Numbered from the stretch's first letter, positions 13,137-25,989 are shown. The stretch: 64,000 nucleotides of DNA from Monilinia fructicola (GCA_008692225.1 VICG01000016.1:434001-498000), one strand, 5' to 3'. Numbers and translations are program-made. Notes: a model not told the origin generated them from the letters alone.

Positions 13137-15715
13137 ATGGCTGAGGTTCTAGGTGTATTTGCAAGCGGTATTGCTGTGGCTCAGTTGGCAGGCTCTATTG
13201 TAGCCAGCTCTAAAGAGATGTACACTTTCTGGGCGAATGTCAAGGATGCCCCTAAGAATGTGACGGATTTGATCACAGAGATCGAGCTTCTGGGGAAAGT
13301 ATTGCAGGAGTTGCATGATAAATATGGCGCCGCTGAACAGAATAATTCTGCCGCCATGGGGGAGATAGTGACCCATTGTCACGATGTGATGAAGGAGCTT
13401 GGTGAATTACTTCGAAAGATGGAAGATGATATGAGGAAATCCAAAGGGAAAGCGGGCAGACAATGGAACGGGGCGAAGGTAGCTTTGAAAGGTCATATCG
13501 TGCAAGATCTAATCAATAGATTAGAGAGGGTAAAGTCATTATTGACATTGGCAAACAGTTTAGATACTCAGTATGTTTGTACGGTAAGAATATTGAGTTC
13601 CTAAACTAATATTTGGTAGTACCGCTCTGAGATCGATCCAAATGGGAACTCCCAAGCCATCCGAGTCCAGAAGTCAACAAGTCTCGCTTCCCTATCCAGC
13701 ACAAGCTAATGTTACAGCACTATCAACAGCATCTTTAGTTATTGGTCCAAGCAAAGTTACACGTATTTTGATTGAGGGCAAGATGACGGCTTGCAATCTC
13801 GGAATCTATCGCTATCTTACTTACGCTCTACGAAATTGCAATACAGTCAGACGCTCATCGAATGGAGATGATAATATCTTTGACAACGAAATCGTCGACA
13901 TTGACATTGAGATACTATTTGTACCTAAGGCATGGTTGAAAATAAAAGCCGTCTCGATTAAACAAACTCGACGGTTTGGTCAGTGGAAATTTTCCTGTCA
14001 CTCAATTTGCGTCATTCCAAATGATTCTCCAATTTTCACCGCTTGCACTAATGGGGATCAAAATGAGGTCATTCGTCTGATTAAAGAAAAGAAAGGAAGT
14101 GTTTTTGACGTTAATGAAGAGGGCTGGACCTTACTCCATGTGAGTTGTGCTGTTTTTCATGGACGAAAGCTATACTAACCACATTGTGCAAAAAGATTGC
14201 AGCTGCTAATATGAGACACGAGCTATGCCTATGGTTACTTTTGAATGGAGCACGTAGTGGTGCTACGGGCACCAGAATCGGATGGTAATCCAGATTGAAA
14301 CCTCGCAGTCAGCTTCCACACAACTGATCCGATTTCAGGACTGCCCTACACATCGCGGCTGAGTTCAGCGGAAGGCCCACTCCCGCGATTGAGAATTACG
14401 GAAAGAATCATCCATCTCGGATCTCGATCCAATATCAGAAAGCAGCCATTCGTCCCGCTGAAGAAGTTTTAGATACGATACGAGTTCTGGTAGAACATGG
14501 ACAGTGCGACCCGATGGTAGAATGCCCAGTTACTGAAAAATGCGAGGAGAGGTCAAAAGCCCTAGATCATCGCTGTAATGGACCTTTAGATCATTGCTGT
14601 AATGGACCTACAGCACTTGATATCTACTCTGGTCCACCGGAAGCGTTCAAATACCTACTTGAACAAGATAAATTTGTCGTCTCAGTCGGATCTTCACATT
14701 GGCGTAACATAATGGAAAGGAACTTTGGGAGGTTTCCGCCGTTCGGCACTGAATTGGCGACCATCGCAACCACAAATGACGAGAACTTCAAAAAGTCTCT
14801 ACATTTAAAGGATGGATTCCCAGATTTTTCAATGCCTCTACATGCCACGTTATCCAAGATATCTTCTGCTCACCTGCGTTGTTTCAATAAAAGTGAATCA
14901 GAAGCTGCTATCTCTATGGCCTCTCTTCTTCTTCAAGGGAATATCGATGTACACAGAATCGATGAAACTAGAAATACCCCTTTCTCCCAATTGTTTGGAG
15001 GTCTAGATCTCTGCCACTGGCCATCAGACGCGGAAAATTTGGCACATATTGTTATGATATGGTTCCGGCTTCTGAGAAAGGCCAACTATGACTTGCAAGA
15101 CTACTTGAAACGAGAGTCATGCTTGCACAAACCAATACAGGTGTTCAAATTTCCCCATCGAAAGTTTTATGCCAAATACATACGCCTTGACCAGATGAAA
15201 GATTCGAGGGACATGATGTTTTTTTTTGAAATGTATGACTATCGACGCGAATTTGCACGTATTTATAAAGAACGTGTAAACCCCGGCGGACCGGAGGATA
15301 TATCGGGGGCTTGGAAAAGCGAAGACGAAGAAAATTTTAAAAACGGTCTGAACATTTGTACACGCTGCATTGTTCGGCCTACTGATCGTGTTCCCGACTT
15401 TGGCATGTGAGTAAGCTAATCTCCTGCAATGGTCTTTTCAAATAACTTGAAAGAATGGCCAGCCACCAAATTGTTTAACTTTCCCATATCTACTACGATT
15501 CTGACCGGATAAATGATAGATCCTTCCGGATTGGTGAATTGAAGCACGGAATTCAACAGTTCGGTCCAATTGATTATATGCGTCGACGTTTGGGGAAGTC
15601 TAAGTGCATCTGCTACTATGGCTGCAATTTACACAAAGGTGAATTGGACAATACACCGGCAGAAACCCATGAGCACGAAAACGTTGTGGCACTTGAAGGA
15701 CAGTATGAGCTATAG
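13137..15715 (+). CDS. SesA-like N-terminus and ankyrin-repeat protein
   Basis: Five exons read cleanly: 13137-13570, 13620-14139, 14196-14284, 14339-15406, 15520-15715 (768 residues). Residues 1-145 begin MAEVLGVFASGIAVAQLAGSI, the helical N-terminus found in fungal NOD-like proteins (SesA / NACHT-NTPase N-terminal type). The middle carries ankyrin motifs: SPIFTACTNGDQNEVIRLI, GWTLLHIAAA, GWTALHIAAE and PTALDIYSGPPEAFKYLLEQ. The third and fourth introns are placed by restoring GWTALHIAAE and an open C-terminus. There is no NACHT or NB-ARC domain, so this is a shortened NLR-like layout. The C-terminus has CTRC (residues about 697-700) and a later KCICYYGC, a possible metal site (inference). 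Such proteins are thought to act in non-self recognition or programmed cell death. An in-frame 24-bp duplication lies at 14564-14609. It is one of the few conserved genes here without a frame break. Confidence 0.85.
14564..14609 (+). repeat. In-frame 24-bp tandem duplication
   Basis: Two copies of a 22-base core (14564-14585 and 14588-14609), differing at one base and spaced 24 bases apart. They give the paired peptide DHRCNGPL / DHCCNGPT inside the ankyrin gene. Confidence 0.9.
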
Positions 15716-17151
15716 GGTATTGGGAGATTTCGAGATTGCACAATTACTACAAATGATTAACTAACATATCAAGTCGGGAGAATATAAGTGGTACTTCTAT
15801 TCCAGATGATTGAGCCACTTGAACTTTACTTGGTGTTTTCAATGTCCCAAGTATACTAATTTCTGAATAGCTTCTATACGGCCTGAGGGTTATAGATCGA
15901 GACATATATACTAACCACTATTCAATGCATTGTAATGTCGAGGTTTTGTAATATCACATGGATTGACAGCATTCCAGATTGTACTCGAAGTAATATATTG
16001 AAAAGATACAGAAGTAGAATGATTTGATGAATGATGAGTGAAGTAAGTAATTGTTATGATGTTGGCAATTCTCGCTTCCTAGAAAGGAGGCTTTAATCGA
16101 GGATATTCTTAATGGCACTAATTTTCTCCCGCGAAGAACCAGGAGAGTGTAAAGATTATAGATACAGAAAATCATCAATAATACTCAGCCTGTATTTTCC
16201 TAAACACTAATCAACCAATTTCATGGTGTTATTGGTAGCGGATAAGTTGAATGGGGTTCGAACGAATCTATGGAATCTTCTTTCTGGAATGAGGAACCAC
16301 TTGAGAATGGTCATTAAAACATACTGATGAAAACAATATTATAACGAATGCTATCTTATACTAAATGACTTCAATATGATAAATGCAATAATGAAACAAG
16401 GAGTTTTCACCCCGAATCATGAGAAGAAAAGTAAGGGAGAACGAATTCTAAAATAACTTCGGTTGCTGAACATACGTCAAAAACACAAGTCCAGGTAAAG
16501 AAACTACTATTAAACTCAAAGATAGTATTCATGTAATGAGTCGAACAAAAGCACTAGTATCAAACCTTGAGGTAGGTGGGGTAGTCCATGGATCCGAAGT
16601 CGGACAATGGGGTATCAGGAGAATTGCAATGTAGATCGTTCGAGAATTTGATCCCCAGTTTCATAATTCTTTGATCTGGACACAAAATTCTATTCATCTA
16701 CACTCTCTGGTTGAAATAGGGAAAAGGAATATTGAATTAGTGTTAGGAAAACTTCCAGGAGTTTTTCCAGTCCGAAATCACTCAAACAGTGGCCAAGAGC
16801 CTCGCCGCACATTCCCCATCGTTGCATTGATGATCCATATTTTCATGTAGATTCTTACCCGTGCTAAAGGTATAAAGTGTGCAGCCCTGATACCCCGGTA
16901 CGTACCACTTCATGTTGGACTAGAAGAGGAATGCTCTGGTTTCTTGGCTCTGGGGGATTTCCATGAAATATCCACTGTCTCGTAGATTTTTATCCTCCAG
17001 TCAATACATCCTCCAATGAAACTATACTCAGACCCAGTAGTAACTCTCAACCCAGTCGATCCAATGAACCCTGATATCTCCTGGACCGGATCTAGAAACA
17101 AAGATAAAAACATATCTAAACGGCCGGTTATGCCACTGTGCATAAATTTCA

Positions 17152-17360
17152 GATATGCAACACTTCATGTTCAGTTGTTCTCTCAGCTCTTATTGGAAGA
17201 AAACATGTCAAAGATACATCTTAGCAAACGATTACATCACTGTGCATGAGAATCAGATGTGCAACATAACGCATTGCACTCTGTTTTCTGAGGAATCCTA
17301 CTCAAGAGAGATCTTAGCAGTTCATTGATCTACCTTGCATGAAATTGAGATGTGCAACAC
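17152..17360 (+). repeat. Three spaced TGCAT...GATRTGCAACA repeats
   Basis: GATRTGCAACA occurs at 17152, 17256 and 17349, each preceded by a TGCAT at about 10-17 bases, with a period of roughly 93-104 bp. The segments between are poorly conserved. Confidence 0.7.
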
Positions 17361-17980
17361 ATGTATTCTGTCCCTCTTATGGACAGTGATTGGGTGAACA
17401 TCATGGAATAGCGCAATGACCAAGGATCTTTTAACTTCTTGAAGATGCGACTCCCCTCCCCAGCTCATTATCAACTTTCTTGTGACATCCTTGATCATTC
17501 ATCTTTGTATTTGACGCATTGCCATGTCAAGCTTGCCTTGTCTTCCTTCTAATACTTCCCCTCTTTGCTGTTTTCAGCTCAAAACCAAAGCAGGTATTCA
17601 TGATCTGATGACAAAAACAGATCATGAGATTCAAGTACATAAATCACTTCATCACCTAACGTCCTTAAACACCATAGACCTTTAAAGATTGCCAGAAACC
17701 AGTCTATTGTACCAGTACATTGCAGCCAAGCTCAGCATACAACCACACAGTCTCTATATAATAAACTGCCAATAAAAACCGTTATTCTGGCTCCTATCCG
17801 GCGTTCCCACTTCCTGAAAATCAAGAACAACCCATAACTATGCTCAGGCCTATAATACTGACTCATGCACGAATGCATATCGAGATAGAACAGGTCCACC
17901 CCCCCTCTCCCCACAAGCATTTCAGAACCTATCTTCTTCGGTCTCCACACTACATCATGAGATGAGTCAATGATACATTT

Positions 17981-18360
17981 TGTTGCACGTCTCTGGGGGG
18001 ACATTCCTTGTAATAAAAACTACTATATCTATTCTGTTGCATGTCTCCGGAGATATTTTTCTCCAACCGTTGAACTCAAAATCAAGAACACTTGACTCGT
18101 AGCATCCTAGGCTGAAGACTATAAACTCTTTTCACGCTTCCGATGTCATTCCATGAAACCAAATGACGAATTGCTATGAAATGCATCATTATGTTGCATG
18201 TCGCCGGAGAATACCTGAAACCTCAGATTCCAAGACCAGTACTATTACGTTTCTAGCGCAGAGACTACCATCAAGATTCAAGGAACGATATGACGTCCTA
18301 GCTAAAAATTTATGTGTCTCAGACCAATATTTCCCAGTTTGTTGCACGTCTCCGGAGAAT
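17981..18360 (-). repeat. Four TGTTGCAYGTCTCCGGAGA repeats
   Basis: On the + strand TGTTGCAYGTC followed by YCYGG-like sequence occurs at 17981, 18035, 18192 and 18340. Three copies carry CCGGAGA. The reverse complement contains the same TGCAACA core as the neighbouring + strand copies, so these are inverted members of the same family. Confidence 0.75.
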
Positions 18361-20021
18361 TGTTGAGAGACCATTATTTATAGCTTCCCTCTCCTTCACA
18401 AATGGGCGGTTGGGAGCATCATTAACGGCCGTTGAAAAAATGACGCACTCGCTAAAAGCCAACAGACCTTAGAACACTGCTTGGCAGATGGACTAAATGG
18501 CAATCACCCCACATAATCCATCAAACAGCATCGACTAACCCACACTAGTCATCGCTAGACCACATTAGCGAAACTTAAAGGAGACGACCAGAGCACCGCA
18601 CCGCTTCTCTTGATCGATAACTAAATTCTCTATCTTCCCCCTGACCGTACACCAAGTCAATTTAACCTACGATCCCCTAGCAAACTGCCCCTTAATCAGT
18701 CTTATCTCATCCAATCACTTCATATCATCATCCACCAGCTGGTAACCAAATCGCCTCACCTAGTCCGTCAAGCACCCACTCACCAAAACGAACTAAAACA
18801 AAATCCTAGGTATTTAGTGTCTATTTTCCAGAATGAATTCAATAACAGTCTAATCGTTAACAAACAGATATGCAACAGAACCTTCCATCGCCCACCTGAT
18901 CTCGAGCCAATAGGAGGAAAGGGCTCAAAAGGCGTATGGAGCAAAAAATCGACTTGTCAATGTCACAATTTGTAGGGATCTCTCAGATCCACAGTCTAAT
19001 TGTAGTAAGTCTAGTAGGGCGAGAGGTGAATATACATAGAAATAGAGATGGCATGTAAAAATGGGCCAAAGTATCGAGTGAAGGAATGCCAGAGGAAAGA
19101 ATCTGGATCCTCATGTCTTGACGTGCAATTAGACCTTTGCCAGCAAACTTATGGCTATCAGAGATAAACAAAGTCGGTTCAGGAATACTATAAGAACAGT
19201 TGCCAAGAACATCTATGCATATCCATATATAGATATTTTCCCGATATACAACAAGACATTCTTTAGCACATGACTTCGGCCGGTTAAGATGAAAGCTATC
19301 ATATTTCTGGGTGTAACTTAGTACTGAGTGTCATTCAATACTCTCAAGATAAATGTTTCATGGATGGGAAATTCAACTCAACTCATATCATCCAACGTTG
19401 AAATCTCACAGTACAATTCAATCATTCAACAAATAGGATGATTATGATGTATAACGGGTAAAATTGTATAAACTCTCTTCCCTTCCTAACAACCGAATGC
19501 CTATGCTTGGCCCAATACTAGTACGTTGGTATCATTTTAACAGTGAAGGCAAACTCTATAAACATACCACCGGCCTCATTCCACCGACCTCATTCATTCA
19601 GCCAGAGGTAAACAATTCATTCTCCCCACCAAGGTATATACGCTATGCCGATAATATAAAATAGGAAAACAGTTATAAAAAAACAATGTCCGCTGGCATC
19701 CATTCCACTAGATGCAATGCATGCTAGTCCAGCTCCTCTGTGCTATTCTATAACAATAACATAGTACCCTATCCAGACCCATTATCTTATGATCTCTAAT
19801 CGCCATGCAAAACCGAATCTCATATGCTACCCATACCCGGACAACATAATAATCGTATCCATATCCTATCCATATTCATGTCCATCACCCAGAAGATATT
19901 GATATGAAATTCCTAAACGCCAAGCAATGCATAGCAACCAAGCACAATGCAAGTCTCATCCCATAATATAGACACATGTCTGAGAATATTCAAGCATTTA
20001 ATGCTCCCGTTCCAACGATTT

Positions 20022-22714
20022 TTACATAATGTTACAAACCCTATCAGGGTCATTCGATTCCTTGTCTTTAGGATCAATTTCGATGGTCCCTTTACTTTGA
20101 GTCCGCTTCTTGCCCTTTTTACTTCCTTTGCGAGATATTGTACCATTCGGTTCGACTGATTTTATGGATTCCCCGTTGGAGTGAGGGTCAGCAAAACCAT
20201 CTAATCCGGGTATAGCGGGTACAGGAGGTATATATTCTTTGCTCAAGTCCTGCTTGTGCAAGGACTCTTTACTTGTCCTTGATACCAAGTTCTTGATGTA
20301 TCCAAAAGCGTTACGGTTATCGTTTGAGGCACTTTGTGGCCGACTTCGTGATGTTTTGCTTCTTCTGAATGTTCGTGACATCCTGTTACTTGGCGGCTCC
20401 TCACCTGGCGTGACAGGAGCTGATTCATAATCCGACTTTTCCACACTTATACTACTGGTATCCGTGGCGGCAACACTGGCTCGTCTATCTTCCTCAGGAA
20501 GATGAAGACTTGCACGCGGTCGATCTATTTCGGACGAAAATCTAACTGTTGAAGTATTGGTATCATTCGTATAGAGGTAAAGTATCCCTCATCATTACCG
20601 CAAGCATGCTTCGAATCGGGGCTTGATTTGTAAATCTGCACATCTATACTAGGAACAGAGGAGATCGTGTAAGAGGGAGGCGTCGAATTATCCATGAAAT
20701 TTTCCTGCAACTCTTCATAGAGGAAGCCCTCATAGGTAGGAACAAGTTCATACCACAAGGTAACTGGCATGCCGTACTTATCATATTTAAGAGCCGCGTT
20801 AATATCCGCGGATTTTACTCTGTCATCTGCGATATCATCATGGACCATCCAGCGATCTTCAGCATAATCTGGTGGTTGCTGACTGTTGTTGGGACGTGTA
20901 GAGTCCCAATCACCATCAGTCTCGACTCTCAGGCGAACTACAGAGGTATAGTGCCCAGAATTGAGAGATTCTCCCCGGTGGCAGATCATTGATCGAAGTA
21001 CCAATTTAAAACGATCCGAAAATGGTACGTTGGTTTGCATTCCATCTTCATCAACGAAATGGGGTAGTGACATCTCCTCAGGGATATCAACTGGGGTGTT
21101 TATCCGCCTTGTTCTGCCGTCTGATCCCACACCATATCTTTTCAGATCAAATCCTATCATGGGTTTATGTTTCTGGATGTGTTGGGCGAGTTCTTGATTG
21201 TTTGAAGGAGCAGGCTTGGAAGGCCAAACTATGTTACCAATTAGTACAGGTACAGTCTTAGGTGGGATTATAGATGAATTGAAATGGTAAGAGATCGAGG
21301 ACGGACACATAAATCTGTTGCATTAGAAATGCAGGTACTGTAACCTCCCTATCGACTCCTTTGCGAGTAGAAGAATGACTGATACTACGGTACAATGACC
21401 TTTGCTCATGTGTGACCTCTCTGACAAGTGGGTTTTGAAAACTTGCTGGATCAACCATCTCTGTAGGACTTGAAGGTGAAGTAGCAGATTCGGCTTCTAT
21501 GGTTTCGACATGCTCTTGGAGAGGCTTTTCGTCATCATCTAGAGTTGTTCCCGGTAGGAATGGTTCTATGCGTCTATTGATCTGAACATAAGAGTTCAAA
21601 GACTCTTCAATGCACTTTTCAAGCGTCACAGGGTCTGGCCCTGGATGGTTTGTCAGAATCGAAATTGGGACTGTTCGCTCTTGTGAAGTTTTATGATCAT
21701 CCTGTTGATTTTCGATACCACCATGTTGAAAATCAACTCTTAAGTTAAGCATAGGCCAATCAAGGATATCTCCAATCTTCATGTGGGCTTCTGTTGGATC
21801 TTGTTGCGAGGTCCTATCAAGGTCCTTCCAACCACATTCTTGCAAACTATCCAAAATGCGTTCAGTCTAATTGGAATTAGTAAGTGTCTGGTGTATAGAA
21901 AGGGATAACCAACAATAGCAACTTCAATCAGAATGCCCTTTCTCATGAGGTTTACCCATAAGCGAATTAACTGAATTAGTTTTTGTTTAGAAGGATCTTC
22001 GTAAGAGTTGTTGAGTAGATCTTGAAATTGGGTAGGGACTGAAAATAAGGAACTCAAAAACGAATCCAGCCAACAGGTAACAGATGTGTTCTCTGCCCCC
22101 AACATCTTCGTAAGTGGATCGTATGGGTAGACAACCCCAGAGAGTGATTCCTGAATAACAACCAAGAAACGATGTGCTTTGTCTGCATTCCCGTTTGCGA
22201 ATTTGGAATTCAAACAAAATGAAATTTGCTCGTCATTCACGTCATTGCGCCCTTCTTTTTGCAACAACTGTCTAAGGTTTTCGACCTATTGTTCTATCAG
22301 CGATTTTTCTCGAATGTTTTTGAGGTAATCCAACCTTCTCCTTCTCTTCATCTTCCTCTTTTTCCGACTTGTCTATCTTTTTGTTGGTATCGCGAAATAT
22401 CCAGTTCCAAATATCGGACTTTGATCGGGTCTAGAGAAAACAAAGGCGTCTAGTTAGTATTTGTGATAATAAATTAATTCCTTGATAAAATTGCATCATG
22501 AAAGTGCCTCATAAAAATTGAAATTGTATGAGAGACTGGAACCTTTCTCAAATACCAAAGAGACAAACCTATTGAGACATGAACTTTGTGAATACATTAC
22601 CTTCTTCTCGGTAGACTTTTCAGCAGGTTTATTTTCCCTTGATTTGTCCCGTTTATGTGAGATTCCCCCATCTTTATCCTTCTTGCTGGCGAACCTCCTC
22701 CCCATTCCATTCAT
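20022..22714 (-). CDS. Ubiquitin-specific protease with CaaX C-terminus (one frame ambiguity)
   Basis: Cysteine protease of the USP/UBP family that removes ubiquitin from proteins. Cys box: VTCWLDSFLSSLF (Cys about residue 141). His box: GESLNSGHYTSVVRL, followed by WMVHDD; PMIGFDLKRY is the usual strand before it. Exons on the minus strand: 22714-22601, 22430-22335, 22285-21914, 21866-20599, 20545-20022, giving about 790 residues. Introns 22286-22334 and 21867-21913 have GTTGG donors and good branch points; 20546-20598 is frame-restoring. In the long exon the frame changes near LDLLPF: either one extra A in the AAA at 21282-21284, or a weak 52-nt intron. The last residues are RVCNIM, where CNIM is a CaaX box predicting farnesylation, and a basic Ser/Thr-rich tail precedes it. 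It shares a ~745-bp divergent promoter with uL5m. Confidence 0.87.
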
Positions 22715-23459
22715 GGCGAATGATAAGTTTGTAGGGCTCCCTTAGAAAGGCTGTAGGTAAAATGTTATTGTTGTAGAAGGATCGATAGAATAGCTGGGAG
22801 CCTTCAGGTGAAATGGCGAAGACTCGAACCGTGTACAACGGATATACAAAGTCAGCGTTGCTTGCAATAGTTGTTGTGCTCCATGGATAGATAGATATCT
22901 TGAAGGCCCAATCAATGCGGAATTGTACGTTTTCCGTGGCTTCGCGAATGGATTCAAGGTTTGTGCTCTTCGAGTACTTTAAATTCGTGGATTTGCATAT
23001 GTGTAGCAGGTTTGACGAGGGAGCGCAGATTGTTGAAATTGCTCTGGCTCTTCTGGTTATTATTGTTATTATTGTTGTTATGTGTTGTTATTTTTTATTT
23101 TCTGCCTTCATGGGGGAGAGAGAGAGAAGATGGATCTGGTGGATGTATTGACTGACAGAGATAGATAGTAGATTTGACTCCACTTCATCTGTAGAATATG
23201 ATGATCCTATCTCGGTACCGGATGAACTTTCTCCGGACGTTCTAAAATAAATCAATAATCCTTGCCGCATGAGGCGCTTTGCCAATTGAAGCCTCATCAG
23301 CCAATCAATCAAACGGACTATTGGTGGGTGGGTGGCTTGACACTTTATGTAAGCAGGATATATGACTGCCTGATACGGAAATTAAGGCACTCATAGAGAT
23401 ATTTTTTGATAGTGCCATCTGGAGAGTTAAATGAAAATTACCCAGATATACAGATCAAC
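22715..23459. promoter_or_regulatory. Divergent intergenic promoter region (USP / uL5m)
   Basis: 745 bp separate the two start codons on opposite strands, so it presumably holds both promoters. I see no convincing TATA box. A short inverted TGTAC-containing element and a B-box-like GGTTCGAGTC (minus strand, about 22830) occur, but the tRNA arms do not fold. Confidence 0.45.
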
Positions 23460-24702
23460 ATGGCCTTACGAGAAATACCGTCGACATTTTGTCGATTGTC
23501 GAGGAGGGAAATAAGATCAACGCCAATATCAATAGGGAGGAATTGTCGCAGATATGCGTCCGGAGAGGCCGTTGCCGCAAAAGAACTGCCACAAGATTTC
23601 CAAGATCTTGAATCGCAATCTTCATTTACCTCAACGACTGTGCCAAATGAAGTGATTGACAGTTTCGATCCCATAAAGAGGGCTCAAGGGAGGAAGAGGG
23701 AACTTCCTGCCAGTCGGTATGACCTTGTCTGAAATCAAAGAAGAAATGAATGGACAATGCTTACAATTACTTCAGATACCAATATCGATCTCCAAGATAC
23801 TATCGAGGTCCCCTCCATCCTCATCAACCTCCACCAAGATCCGATCCCTCCTCTCGAGAATTCGTCCCTGGTCCATTCGGTCCTAACCGTCTCGAACAAA
23901 CCTACAAATCTACCATCTCCCACGATATCATGACTATGGCATATGTTCACAAGCCTCCTGGAACCGTGCAAATTCCTAAAGCTGACCGTTTACGAAACAT
24001 GGGATGATTCCTCACCATATCATAAAGGTAGACCAAAGAGAGGTCCTCGTGGAGGGATGTTTTACGTCTCATCGAACAAGATATCACTTGGCGCAACATT
24101 CCGAAAATCAAAGAAGTCACAGTGCATTCTATGGTCAAGGGTGCACTTGGAGATTCTGCATATCTACATGTGGCTGGTATTTTGCTACAAGCAATTACAG
24201 GTGTCAGACCAGAAATTCACAAGGCATCACATAACGTCGCGCAATTTGGTATTCGAAGAGGCATGCCAGTTTCGTTGACTTGTACTATGAGGAATAATGA
24301 TGCTTTGGAGTTTCTTGATAAGTGTATCAATGTGGTGTTCCCAAAAATCAAAGATTGGTCAGGTGTAAAAGGTAACATATTTCATCGATTTAGTGGAAAA
24401 CAAAATGGCTAACTGAGATAGGTACAACTGGAGATAGTAGTGGAAACTTATCATTTGGTTTCAATAGAGAAGGAACTATTTTGTTCCCTGAAGTCCAGGT
24501 CAACTATGATGTAAGGATTCTGTTTATATGAATACTCTTTGATTTATTTGATTAAAAACCTAACAAAATTCCCCAGATGTACCCACCTAGGTTGATCCCT
24601 GGATTTCACGTCACAGTCAAGACAACCGCAACATCCGACCGTCATGCTAGACTTTTACTTAGCGCTATGGGTGTTCCCTTTTACGGAAAGATGGTTGATT
24701 AA
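23460..24702 (+). CDS. mrpl7: Mitochondrial ribosomal protein uL5 (two frame breaks)
   Basis: Protein of the mitochondrial large ribosomal subunit that contacts the central protuberance (uL5 family, MRPL7 in fungi). Recognised from RLRTWDDSSPYHK, GDVLRL...DITWRNIPKIKEVTVHSMV, LQAITGVRPEIHKASHNVAQFG and the C-terminal TSDRHARLLLSAMGVPFYG. Exons: 23460-23716, 23776-24371, 24422-24510, 24577-24702 (about 355 residues). The basic, Arg-rich N-terminus fits a mitochondrial presequence. Exon 2 has two opposite single-base shifts: one extra A in AAA 23995-23997 and one missing G in the GGG at 24054-24056. They leave about 20 residues in another frame and then return to the original one. The protein is expected to be needed for respiration, so error is likelier than loss. 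Confidence 0.9.
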
Positions 24703-25989
24703 ATCCCATCTTCTCAAGAACAGAGTAGTTGAGATGATATAGATCATGTGTAGATATAGCATGTAACAAAATACCATTATGTGCAGCGCATCTAACTTCC
24801 AACTCTTGCTTTCTGATTTGCAGTCCAAATCAACAGTTCTGATGGAGATAGTAATCAACCTTCTGAGCCTTGGTTGGTGAATCTTATGGAAAGTTGACAA
24901 GTTTCGAGCACGTACTCAACGACCACTATGTAGGTAGCATTCATAATGTTACCTAGTATCTCTCCATCCTTCACACCAACAAGCTCACTTCACTTGATAT
25001 CTTCAATTCCCTTTACCACAACATTCCACAGCTCTGCGCACGGCTCGACTTATGCTCGTAAACACGTTCTTGCAGTGCTCTCATTATATCCACAACACTG
25101 CATTCTTCCAGCCTACAAGCTCCTCTCCCCCGACCTTCTTCGAAGCGAGTTTAAACCTCCAACTTCGCAAGCCAAGAATATCTTTCCATAGCTCGGCGGA
25201 TCATTCGGAGTATTTCGATTGGGATTTCTGAGCTCGGCGAACCTTGAATCCTCAAGCGTCTACGAAATGTTTTGGTCGTAGTTTCGGGCAGGGTTTTGTC
25301 ACGTGTTGAGCACAGTTAACCGAGCGTCCGAGCAATTCTGTTCTTGCCTTTACATTGGATGAACATGCAGACTTCCACTAGGTGAAACTTCAAAAGGTCG
25401 GGGAAAATGCCTCGGGGGGCACAGCTCCAGAATTGTGGTGTGTTTAGCTGGCTCTTTTATTGCATTCCGTTGCCTTTTCCTTGTTAGTTTTTGACACTGT
25501 CTTTACGTTGGGTATCTCAACTTTCGTCTGGTAAATCTTATGCTGGGGATATATAATAACAAATACCCCGGATAACTTCCCCTTTGGAGTTAAATCGTTA
25601 GATGAATGTCCGTGGGTATGATACCCAGGTCACCGATTTGTAGTGGTTGAGTACAATACCATAATGTTTTTGTCATGGCATGTACAAGAAACCTACACCA
25701 TAGCAGTGAGATCTTCACTTTTCCGTGGTGGAGTAGGTACGGAATTAATTAGAGACTACAAGTCTTTATGTACTCCCGGTGCAGGAATAAATGGCCAGGC
25801 TGGGGAGAGGGAGCCGGTCTGACTCGTGTTCATGGGGAATCGCTATAGATGTTGAATACCTAAGACTTAAACGTTTAGAAGGGCAGGTAGATGATACAAA
25901 CGGTTCTTAGATGACCCAACATCAAGTGTATTCACCGTATCACCTTATTCCCACTACTAGACTGAGTTTGCTGCCCCAAAAAGTTCCCC

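Larger units (their letters stand above)
15716..20021. other. AT-rich spacer with TGCAACA motif cluster
   Basis: I find no supportable gene in 4.3 kb. The notable content is a set of short repeated motifs with a GAYRTGCAACA core between 17.15 and 18.88 kb, in both orientations, described separately. The only other candidates are short AT-rich frames without features. Confidence 0.5.

Noticed and set aside
16250..16280. GGGGTTCGAACGAATC as a tRNA T arm
   Set aside because: Flanking stem does not pair and no A box lies upstream.
22820..22850. tRNA B box (GGTTCGAGTC, minus strand)
   Set aside because: The bases on either side of the T loop do not pair and no A box or acceptor stem fits.
23984..24050. 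Intron across the uL5m frame change
   Set aside because: It would remove the conserved WDDSSPYHK segment and lacks good splice sites.
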